From: an uncultured Spirochaetales bacterium
GTDB lineage: Bacteria > Spirochaetota > Spirochaetia > Sphaerochaetales > Sphaerochaetaceae
Assembly: GCA_934276695.1 (NCBI GenBank)
Contig: CAKQTF010000098.1
Span: forward strand, 1-5,109
Reading direction: 5' to 3'
Length of the DNA: 5,109 nucleotides
Shown here: positions 1-5,109 of the stretch, one piece after another
Position numbering within the stretch: the stretch's first letter is position 1
Layout: each line of letters begins with the position of its first letter
Position numbers and translations under genes: made by a program
The notes under the pieces: generated by a model
What the model was told of the DNA's origin: nothing
Database searches by the model: none
Seen by the model: the letters and a program-made list of their open reading frames with translations, nothing else

Positions 1-1
1 A

Positions 2-778
2 GAGAAGCTTGCTGCAGCCGGGATTGCTAATGGATTCAGGTGCATTGTGGCAGCAGGCGGGGATGGCACAGTCAATGAGGTCCTTAATGGGATAATGAGA
101 TCCGGGCGGAAGGATATCAGGATGGGCATCATCCCTATTGGGCGTGGAAATGATTTTGCATGGTCTGCCAGGATTCCGACTGATATATATAAGGCATCTG
201 ATATGATCATAAAAGGCGATTCAAGGCCTTGTGATGTCGGGTATTGCTGCGGTGATGGGCAGGAGAATGGCAGGTACTTCCTCAATGGGACCGGTTTCGG
301 CTTTGAGCCTATGGTGAACTTCAGGGCAATGGGATATAAGCATATAAATGGGTTTCCATCCTATGTTGTTGCTTTTCTATACTGCCTGAAGAATCCTCCT
401 AAAGGATATTCAGTGAGACTGTGTGCAGATGGAGAGGAACATATAATCAGGACTCAGCAGATCTCTGTCGCTAATGGGATAAGAATGGGCGGAGGCTTCA
501 GGATGACTCCTCTGGCCAGGCTCGACGATGGCGCATTTGATGTGATGTATCCTAATAAGGTATATAATGGTATGTCTCTGATCAGGCTTGCTGTCAGCTT
601 CCTGAAAGGCGGACAGGTCAAAGACCATGAAAGCTTCTCTTATTTCAACGCTAGGAAAGTCACGATAGAAGTAGAGTCAAAGGATATCCCTGTGCATAGC
701 GATGGGGAGGTCTTCACATACGGAGGAGGCTCGTTCAGCTTAGAGCTGCTGCCGTCTGCGCTTAATCTGATCTACTGA
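2..778 (+). CDS. Diacylglycerol/lipid kinase family protein (YegS/DgkB/BmrU type), 5' end truncated by window edge
   Basis: This soluble or membrane-associated lipid kinase is expected to phosphorylate diacylglycerol or a related lipid with ATP. The reading frame is open from base 2, and 258 codons are visible. The GTG at 47 is an internal valine, not the start, because the conserved nucleotide-binding strand begins before it. Visible family motifs are GGDGT (56-70), IPIGRGNDFA (131-160; the family usually has G-T/R-G-N-D), NGTGFGFE near 272-310, VANG and GGGFRMTPLARLDDGAFDV (about 460-545), and HSDGE with the likely catalytic Asp at 701-703. Family members run to about 290-310 residues with GGDGT near residue 60-70, so roughly 40-50 N-terminal residues lie upstream. 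The C-terminus looks complete and ends at TGA 776-778. The downstream gene has its own promoter, so cotranscription is not required. The family call is firm; the lipid substrate cannot be read from the sequence. Confidence 0.93.
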   Translation, partial: EKLAAAGIANGFRCIVAAGGDGTVNEVLNGIMRSGRKDIRMGIIPIGRGNDFAWSARIPTDIYKASDMIIKGDSRPCDVGYCCGDGQENGRYFLNGTGFGFEPMVNFRAMGYKHINGFPSYVVAFLYCLKNPPKGYSVRLCADGEEHIIRTQQISVANGIRMGGGFRMTPLARLDDGAFDVMYPNKVYNGMSLIRLAVSFLKGGQVKDHESFSYFNARKVTIEVESKDIPVHSDGEVFTYGGGSFSLELLPSALNLIY

Positions 779-782
779 GATT

Positions 783-803
783 GTAAAAATAAATTTACTT
801 TTT
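783..803 (+). terminator. Possible weak AT-rich terminator after the lipid kinase gene
   Basis: GTAAA (783-787) can pair with TTTAC (794-798) across a 6-nt loop, and a run of five T residues follows. The stem is only five pairs with a single G-C pair, so it would be weak. It is listed because it sits just after the kinase stop codon and no better candidate exists before the next promoter. Confidence 0.22.
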
Positions 804-847
804 ATAAATCCTTTCAAGATAAAACTAAGAGTGCTTTAAAAATTTGT

Positions 848-876
848 TTGACAACCTTTTTCTGCTAAGGTAATAT
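848..876 (+). promoter_or_regulatory. Sigma-70-type promoter for the trehalase-fold gene
   Basis: A perfect -35 hexamer TTGACA (848-853) lies 17 nt before TAATAT (871-876), which matches four of six consensus -10 positions including the key second A and last T. The upstream stretch 783-847 is strongly AT-rich and could act like an UP element. Transcription would be expected to start near 882-884, giving a 5' UTR of about 50 nt that contains the hairpin at 892-917 and the Shine-Dalgarno site at 926-929. Confidence 0.7.
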
Positions 877-891
877 GTAAGATGCGATTTA

Positions 892-922
892 AGGCAAAAA
901 ATTCTGTTTTTTTGCCTCTTTT
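892..922 (+). promoter_or_regulatory. 5'-UTR hairpin (A-tract/U-tract stem), possible attenuator or mRNA stabiliser
   Basis: AGGCAAAAAA (892-901) pairs perfectly with TTTTTTGCCT (908-917), a 10-bp stem with a 6-nt loop, followed by CTTTT (918-922). The hairpin starts about 10 nt after the predicted transcription start and ends 8 nt before the GGAG ribosome binding site. The GC base and trailing U residues give it a terminator-like shape, but six of the ten pairs are A-U, so it would be a weak terminator. It could attenuate the new transcript, stop read-through from the kinase gene, or protect the mRNA 5' end. The inverted repeat is certain; its role is inferred. Confidence 0.45.
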
Positions 923-925
923 AAC

Positions 926-929
926 GGAG
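926..929 (+). promoter_or_regulatory. Shine-Dalgarno site fixing the GTG start at 936
   Basis: GGAG lies 6 nt before GTG 936-938. An in-frame TAA at 930-932 rules out any earlier start, and the next in-frame ATG is at 990 (codon 19), so the GTG is the preferred start. Confidence 0.75.
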
Positions 930-935
930 TAAAAC

Positions 936-2363
936 GTGGTAAAAGATTTAGTTCCCCGCATCCATTTCTACGATCAGGATTTTGTTGATATGTATGACAG
1001 AACCTGGGTCTGGCTTGACGAGGTCTGGCATCAGGGGGACAAAGATGGTTTATTCCCAGAAGGTTATTACACATATCAGGATTCTGATGTGATTGATCTT
1101 TTTGATACATCATTATCTTCCCTGTTCCTTGTTTACAGCAATCAGAGCTATGGCCCATACTCCATGGTGGATTTCTTCTATTCTGTTCAGGATAAGGAAA
1201 CTGGAATGATTGCAGAGAAGTACAGCATTAGCACAAAGGCCCCAGTCTTTGATGTTGATAATCCTTCCGGAGTATCTTTGCCTCTTCTTCCATATGTGGA
1301 ATTTGCTTTCTATCATAAGATCGGTAATAAGAAAAGGCTTAAGGATGTGGTTCCAAGCCTGGAGCTTTATTATCAGTGGCTTCAGAAGAGCTTCCAGATG
1401 CCTAATGGATTATATAAGGTCCCATATGCAGCTACGCACCTTGGAAATCTTCCAAGGGAAGGCGCTGCGTATACTGTCGATTTCAACAGTGCTGTTGCCA
1501 TATTCGCTCTTTATATGTCATATATCGGTGACATTCTCAATGATAAGGAGCTTGCTTTCAGGTATAAGCGCATCTATTTCTCTCTTAAGACCAGAATCAA
1601 TTCAATGATGTGGGATCCTGAAACACAGTTCTACTATGATCTTGGAGATGATGAGGCCATCATAAAGAATAAGCATATAGGAGCTTTCTGGACATTGCTT
1701 GCTGAGATTCCTAATGATGAGTATGCATCATTCCTCATTGAGAAGCTGAGGGACGATAAGGAATTCGGTACTGAGAATCCGTTCCCGACTGTTCCTGTGT
1801 CATCTAAGTATTTCTCTGAGAACGGCAATGGCTACCAGGGGGGTGTGGTTCCATTCTGCACTTTCATGGTGATAAAAGGCCTGATGAATTACAACTCATT
1901 CATATTCGCAAGAGAATGCGCAATACGCCATATGTATTTCATCCTTGATACACTGCATCCTGATTCAGATAAGCAGGGGGATGCATGGGAGATCTACAGG
2001 CCTATGTCTGAAGGCACATCACTCTGTCCTGTTGAAGGCCCTGAGAACAGGAAATGCTATCTGCCGATGCTTGGCCTTGTGACAATCTCGCTTGTGATTG
2101 AGAACATCATCGGTCTTGATATATCGCTGCCAAGGAAGACAGTTTACTGGACTATGCAGAATCTTGAGGCGATGGGCATAGAGGAGCTTTCCCTCAAGAA
2201 GAACAACATAACCATACTTTCCAACAAGAATACACGAGGATGGGAGATACGCCTTGAAAGCGAGAAGCTTTACTATTTCACTATCCATATTCTTGAAGAG
2301 GATAAGAAGAAGACGCTTCCGATTCCTTCTGGAAAATGCTCGATGCTTATTGATAAGCTGTAA
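936..2363 (+). CDS. Trehalase-fold (GH37/GH63, MGH1-like) glycoside hydrolase family protein
   Basis: This 475-residue protein has the layout of an (alpha/alpha)6-barrel glycosidase of the trehalase/GH63-like group and would hydrolyse an alpha-glucosidic bond in a small sugar. No signal peptide or membrane segment is seen, so it should be cytoplasmic. Recognisable in order are WVWLDEVW (24-31), DLFDTSLSSLF (54-64, the usual WDT-F region), TGMIAEKYS (89-97), NPSGVSLPLLPYVEFAFY (109-126), NGLY (157-160), GNLPR (170-174), VDFNSAVAIFALY (181-193), SMMWDPETQFYYD (223-235), GAFWTLLAEIP (249-259), YQGGVVPFCTFMVIKGL (300-316) and GDAWEIYRP (348-356). Residues from about 400 form a small beta-rich tail. 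Glu352 in WEIY fits the general base. Where relatives carry the catalytic-acid Asp (ESGxDxSPR-like), this protein reads HLGNLPR, so the acid appears replaced or moved. The fold is well supported. Substrate and activity are open; trehalose, glucosylglycerate or another alpha-glucoside are possible. Confidence 0.8.
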   Translation: MVKDLVPRIHFYDQDFVDMYDRTWVWLDEVWHQGDKDGLFPEGYYTYQDSDVIDLFDTSLSSLFLVYSNQSYGPYSMVDFFYSVQDKETGMIAEKYSISTKAPVFDVDNPSGVSLPLLPYVEFAFYHKIGNKKRLKDVVPSLELYYQWLQKSFQMPNGLYKVPYAATHLGNLPREGAAYTVDFNSAVAIFALYMSYIGDILNDKELAFRYKRIYFSLKTRINSMMWDPETQFYYDLGDDEAIIKNKHIGAFWTLLAEIPNDEYASFLIEKLRDDKEFGTENPFPTVPVSSKYFSENGNGYQGGVVPFCTFMVIKGLMNYNSFIFARECAIRHMYFILDTLHPDSDKQGDAWEIYRPMSEGTSLCPVEGPENRKCYLPMLGLVTISLVIENIIGLDISLPRKTVYWTMQNLEAMGIEELSLKKNNITILSNKNTRGWEIRLESEKLYYFTIHILEEDKKKTLPIPSGKCSMLIDKL

Positions 2364-2387
2364 TCATAATCCATAAATAGTTATATG

Positions 2388-2420
2388 ACGGCCTGTTCCA
2401 GCTGCTGGACTGGCCGTTTT
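2388..2420 (+). terminator. Intrinsic terminator of the trehalase-fold gene
   Basis: The outer arms ACGGCC (2388-2393) and GGCCGT (2412-2417) pair perfectly. The inner arms TCCAG (2397-2401) and CTGGA (2405-2409) also pair perfectly across a CTG loop, with a small asymmetric internal loop between the two stems. A T run (2417-2420) follows. The hairpin begins 25 nt after the TAA stop at 2361-2363, as expected for rho-independent termination, and it separates the hydrolase from the peptidase gene. Confidence 0.8.
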
Positions 2421-2438
2421 CCATTATTATTGCAGGCT

Positions 2439-2466
2439 TTGATACTTATCATTCTTGCTCTATAAT
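2439..2466 (+). promoter_or_regulatory. Strong sigma-70-type promoter abutting the S10 peptidase start codon
   Basis: TTGATA (2439-2444, five of six to consensus) lies 16 nt before a perfect TATAAT (2461-2466). The expected start of transcription is about 2473, within two bases of ATG 2475. This predicts a leaderless or nearly leaderless mRNA, in agreement with the lack of any Shine-Dalgarno sequence before that ATG. Confidence 0.75.
2440..2451 (+). promoter_or_regulatory. Possible operator palindrome in the S10 promoter
   Basis: TGATA-CT-TATCA is a perfect 5-bp-arm inverted repeat with a 2-nt centre. It overlaps the -35 hexamer and the first part of the spacer, where a bound repressor would block RNA polymerase. 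It is short enough to occur by chance in AT-rich DNA, and no regulator gene is in the window. Confidence 0.25.
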
Positions 2467-2474
2467 CACAGTAT

Positions 2475-3908
2475 ATGCTCAATACTTATGCTTTCAGCCC
2501 GAGCCGCTTTGAGGCTCATGGCAGTGCTGTTATAAACGGGGAGGCGGTAGGCTTCCATTCTATCAGTGAGGATAATCTGTTCTACGATGGCTCAGGAAAG
2601 CCCATTGCTTCCATATTCTCGTTCTCTTATTTCAGGGACGTTGCTGGGAATGCTGAATCCAGGCCTGTCATATTCGCGTTCAACGGAGGCCCTGGATCCT
2701 CAAGCTGCATGCTTCATTCTGGATTCCTAGGGCCTAGGCGCATGGTGTTCATGGACGATGTGGATGCAGCTTCTGCTATCCCGCCATACAGAGTGCAGGA
2801 TAATCCGGAGTGCCTGCTTGATATAGCTGACATAGTGCTTGTAGACCCTGTTGCAACCGGATTCGGGATGCTTCTTGATGAGTCATATTCTGAAAGCTTC
2901 TTCGGGATAAAGGAGGATGCCGAGGCTTTTCTCAGCTTTGTGCAGTCATGGCTGCAGCGGTATGGCAGATGGAACAGCCCGAAGTACATAATAGCTGAAA
3001 GCTATGGATGCACGCGTGCGGCGATGGCAGCAGAGATCGCTGCCGGTCCAGGTACTGACAGATGCTATGACATCACATTTGACGGTATTATATTCATAGG
3101 CAATACAGTGACTACAGGCCAGTATTTCGGACGTGAGGTCCCTGTGGAGAAGTCTGTGATAGGATTCCCTACATATGCTGCAATAAACTGGTACCATAAT
3201 ACTGATCATTCGGTTCCGCTTGATGAGTGGGTGCAGAGCGCAAAGGAATTCGCAGATAATGATTATCTTCTCGGGCTGTATAAAGGAAGCCGTCTTACCG
3301 GAGCAGCGAGAGATAAGCTTATATCCGGGATAATGCACTTTGCAGGCGTATCTGAAGATTATCTTGATTCTCATCACCTGCGCATTGACAGCTATTCGGT
3401 TAAGAATGAGGTCATAAGGCAGAAAGGGCTTGCTGTGTCGAGGCTTGACGGAAGGGTCACAAGACCATTGTATTCATCTCCTTATGATGAGACTGAGTTC
3501 GGGATGTCAAGTGATGCTGTGAGGGGCCGGTATAATTCCATATTCCTAGGCTCTCTCATCAGCGGTATATTCCCTATGCTGGGAATCAGCGGATTCGACC
3601 GGCCTTATAAGCCTGCGATCAAGATATCGAAGAGATGGAACAAGGATACAGAGCTCACTTCAGCTGAATGCCTTAGGAATGCCATGAAGAGATCCCCGGA
3701 TATGAAGCTGTTCTTTGCCAATGGCTATTATGATCTGACAACGGAGATAGGAATTGCATATTATATGCTGGATCATGCGGATCTGCCGATGGATAGGGTG
3801 ATCCTGAAGGGGTATCCTTCGGGACATATGGTATATCTTGGAAATGATAACATAGCAGAGTTCTCATCCGATGTGCATTCATTCATAGCAAGTGGCATGA
3901 TAGGCTGA
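2475..3908 (+). CDS. Peptidase S10, serine carboxypeptidase family protein
   Basis: This 477-residue alpha/beta-hydrolase peptidase is expected to remove C-terminal residues from peptides. The oxyanion motif NGGPGSSS is at 70-77 and is followed by LHSGFLGPRR (80-89). ADIVLVDPVATGFG (118-131) is the usual strand and loop. The nucleophile Ser176 lies in AESYG (174-178; most relatives have GESYG). Asp420 in NGYYDLTT and His451 in GYPSGHMVY complete the triad. Asn70 and Glu175 match the residues that bind the substrate carboxylate in yeast carboxypeptidase Y, which supports true carboxypeptidase activity. No signal peptide or lipobox is present, so the protein should be cytoplasmic. An in-frame TAA at 2463-2465, inside the -10 hexamer, excludes an upstream start. 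The family-like N-terminal strands (HGSAVINGEAV, then GKPIASIFSFSYF) begin within 15 residues of ATG 2475, supporting this start despite no ribosome binding site. The peptide-type transporter gene follows after 89 nt. Confidence 0.93.
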   Translation: MLNTYAFSPSRFEAHGSAVINGEAVGFHSISEDNLFYDGSGKPIASIFSFSYFRDVAGNAESRPVIFAFNGGPGSSSCMLHSGFLGPRRMVFMDDVDAASAIPPYRVQDNPECLLDIADIVLVDPVATGFGMLLDESYSESFFGIKEDAEAFLSFVQSWLQRYGRWNSPKYIIAESYGCTRAAMAAEIAAGPGTDRCYDITFDGIIFIGNTVTTGQYFGREVPVEKSVIGFPTYAAINWYHNTDHSVPLDEWVQSAKEFADNDYLLGLYKGSRLTGAARDKLISGIMHFAGVSEDYLDSHHLRIDSYSVKNEVIRQKGLAVSRLDGRVTRPLYSSPYDETEFGMSSDAVRGRYNSIFLGSLISGIFPMLGISGFDRPYKPAIKISKRWNKDTELTSAECLRNAMKRSPDMKLFFANGYYDLTTEIGIAYYMLDHADLPMDRVILKGYPSGHMVYLGNDNIAEFSSDVHSFIASGMIG

Positions 3909-3922
3909 GATCCAATGTTTTA

Positions 3923-3951
3923 TTCACGTTAATTTGTCTGTGATTTATAGA
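3923..3951 (+). promoter_or_regulatory. Candidate promoter for the substrate-binding protein gene
   Basis: TTCACG (3923-3928, four of six) lies 17 nt before TATAGA (3946-3951). A second -10-like hexamer, TATATT (3954-3959), has no good -35 partner at normal spacing. The 89-nt gap before the gene is AT-rich and lacks a clear terminator hairpin for the S10 gene, so read-through from the S10 promoter is an alternative. Confidence 0.33.
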
Positions 3952-3982
3952 ATTATATTGGCATATATGTGAGAATGACAGC

Positions 3983-3988
3983 AGAGGA
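3983..3988 (+). promoter_or_regulatory. Shine-Dalgarno site fixing the TTG start at 3998
   Basis: AGAGGA lies 9 nt before TTG 3998-4000. The frame has no ATG between the spacer and this TTG, and the codons after it encode a textbook charged signal-peptide start (KKR), so TTG is the likely initiator. Confidence 0.7.
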
Positions 3989-3997
3989 ACTACCGCT

Positions 3998-5109
3998 TTG
4001 AAAAAAAGATTTTCTTTCATATTCATTGTATTCTCTGTATTGCTGACAGCCTTCTCCTGCAAGGGAAAGACCGAGGATGTGCAGAAGGATATGATTGTCA
4101 TGGCAATACCTGTGGACCCTGACGGACTGGATCCCCATGCGACAGCCAGTGCCAGCACATTCCAGATTACAAACAACATCTATGAAACACTGATCACAGT
4201 AGATCATGATGGTAATCTTGTGCCATCCCTTGCCGATAGCTGGGAGATAAGTGATGATGGGCTCACAATCAGATTCCATATCAGGAAGGATGCTTTCTTC
4301 TCTGATGGAAGAGCATGTGATGCATCTGCTGTGATTGCTTCATTCGAGCGCCTTAAGAGCGATAAGGGCATAAGAAGCAATGACTATGCATTCATATCAT
4401 CAATGGAAGCGGATGGTGAATATGCAGTCTTCCATATGGATTCTCTCGATGTGGCTGCACTCTCTTCATTTGCATATGCATGGGCAGCCGTGGTTGATGC
4501 ATCTTCTGATGATCTTAAGAGCAGTCCTGTTGGGACAGGCCCCTATAAGCTCGCTTCATGGGTACCGCAGCAGGCTCTTGTGCTTGAGCGGAATGAATAC
4601 TACAGAAAAGACGATGTAAGGAATGATGGTGTGAGGTTCGTTATCATGCCAGATCTCACAGCGGAGATCACAGCACTTGAGAGAGGAGAGGTTGATATCA
4701 TACTGATCACTGGTGATCTCGCTTCAGCTGTTGAGGGAAAGGAATTCAGGATCCTTGCAGAAGCAGGTAACGGCCTTCAGCTCATGGCAATGAACCAGAG
4801 TAATGAGGCATTATCTGATATCAGGGTCAGGCAGGCAATAAACTATGCAGTCGATAAGGATGAGCTCATAGATGCTGTGTGGTGGGGATATGGCAAGAAG
4901 ATCGGATCTCATTTCCCTGTTGTCCTCAAGGAATACATAGATCTCTCTGATACGTATGGCTATGATCCGGATAAGGCCAGGGCACTGCTTGCTGAGGCTG
5001 GGTATGGAGACGGTCTTGAGCTCAGGATGTATCTTCCTAAGAACTATCAGGAATATGTTAATGCAGGACTTGTCATTGCTGCATCCCTTGAGAAGGTCGG
5101 GATAAATGT
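3998..5109 (+). CDS. Peptide/nickel-type ABC transporter substrate-binding lipoprotein (SBP family 5), 3' end beyond window
   Basis: This is the extracytoplasmic solute receptor of a DppA/OppA-like ABC importer, which captures peptides or similar ligands and delivers them to the permease. About 370 codons are visible of an expected 500-540, and the frame is open to the right edge. It starts at TTG with MKKRF, a hydrophobic core (residues 5-19) and a relaxed lipobox AFSC with lipidated Cys21, so it should be membrane-anchored. Family 5 hallmarks follow: DGLDPHATAS (about 43-52), VPSLADSWEISDDGLTIRF (about 74-92), IRKDAFFSDG, VGTGPYKL near 180, the LERGEVDII segment, and RVRQAINYAVDKDELI near 276-291, then YDPDKARALLAEAGY. 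The ligand cannot be deduced, since the family also binds nickel, haem and sugars. Permease and ATPase genes would be expected downstream. A run of seven A residues directly after the start codon (4001-4007) could be prone to slippage. Confidence 0.93.
   Translation, partial: MKKRFSFIFIVFSVLLTAFSCKGKTEDVQKDMIVMAIPVDPDGLDPHATASASTFQITNNIYETLITVDHDGNLVPSLADSWEISDDGLTIRFHIRKDAFFSDGRACDASAVIASFERLKSDKGIRSNDYAFISSMEADGEYAVFHMDSLDVAALSSFAYAWAAVVDASSDDLKSSPVGTGPYKLASWVPQQALVLERNEYYRKDDVRNDGVRFVIMPDLTAEITALERGEVDIILITGDLASAVEGKEFRILAEAGNGLQLMAMNQSNEALSDIRVRQAINYAVDKDELIDAVWWGYGKKIGSHFPVVLKEYIDLSDTYGYDPDKARALLAEAGYGDGLELRMYLPKNYQEYVNAGLVIAASLEKVGIN

Noticed and set aside
47..49. GTG at 47 as start of the lipid kinase
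   Set aside because: The frame continues upstream to base 2 with sensible sequence, and the kinase family needs about 60 residues before GGDGT, so this is an internal valine.
1210..1608. 132-codon + strand open frame within the trehalase-fold gene
   Set aside because: It is an alternate frame of a gene with consistent family motifs on both sides of this stretch, and its translation shows no domain.
2726..2738. Palindrome CCTAG-GGC-CTAGG
   Set aside because: It encodes the conserved LGPR residues of the S10 family, which explains the symmetry. It lies well inside the coding region with no T run after it.
2946..3377. 143-codon antisense open frame inside the S10 gene
   Set aside because: It lies wholly opposite a gene with complete catalytic motifs, its translation shows no recognisable domain, and no promoter or ribosome binding site is apparent. 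It is a codon-usage shadow.
3912..3961. CCAAT and ATTGG inverted repeat across the spacer before the binding-protein gene
   Set aside because: The arms are only 5 bp and about 40 nt apart in AT-rich DNA, with no supporting structure.
3883..4279. Two overlapping antisense open frames across the S10/binding-protein junction
   Set aside because: They overlap each other in different frames and run opposite the signal peptide and N-terminal domain of a clear lipoprotein gene. Their translations look non-biological.
4380..4619. 79-codon + strand open frame
   Set aside because: It is an out-of-frame reading of the substrate-binding protein gene, whose true frame is open from 3998 to the right edge with family motifs throughout.
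1..5109. Search for CRISPR arrays, transposase genes, insertion-sequence ends, tRNA or rRNA genes
   Set aside because: No regularly spaced repeats, terminal inverted repeats, target duplications, transposase motifs, tRNA-like segments or rRNA-like segments were seen. Coding regions fill nearly all of the window.

Overview
This is a bacterial chromosomal segment of moderate-to-low GC. It carries four protein genes, all on the + strand: the 3' part of a lipid (diacylglycerol-type) kinase gene, a complete trehalase-fold glycoside hydrolase-like gene, a complete serine carboxypeptidase-like gene (peptidase family S10), and the 5' part of a gene for a lipoprotein substrate-binding protein of the peptide/nickel ABC transporter class. 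Sigma-70-type promoter hexamers, an intrinsic terminator, Shine-Dalgarno sites and a lipoprotein signal peptide show it is bacterial. The relaxed lipobox (AFSC), frequent AGG/AGA and ATA codons, and non-ATG starts would fit a host-associated spirochaete or a low-GC Firmicute. The sequence alone does not settle this.

Layout: 2-778 lipid kinase (5' end outside the window); 779-935 AT-rich spacer with a possible weak terminator, a promoter (TTGACA, 17 nt, TAATAT) and a 5'-UTR hairpin; 936-2363 trehalase-fold protein with a GTG start; 2364-2474 spacer with a clear hairpin terminator followed by a near-consensus promoter (TTGATA, 16 nt, TATAAT); 2475-3908 S10 peptidase; 3909-3997 short spacer; 3998 to the right edge, substrate-binding lipoprotein with a TTG start.

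The genes look like separate transcription units rather than one operon, since at least two of the three spacers carry their own promoter. The carboxypeptidase and the peptide-type binding protein could both serve peptide use (uptake by the transporter, trimming inside the cell), but that link is inferred from adjacency. The lipid kinase and the hydrolase have no obvious functional tie to them.

I see no mobile element, CRISPR array, RNA gene, defence system or clearly new multi-gene system. The most interesting points are small-scale. The S10 gene appears to be transcribed from a start site almost on its ATG, a predicted leaderless mRNA that accounts for the missing ribosome binding site. The trehalase-fold protein has an altered catalytic-acid region. 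The hydrolase mRNA begins with an A-tract/U-tract hairpin.
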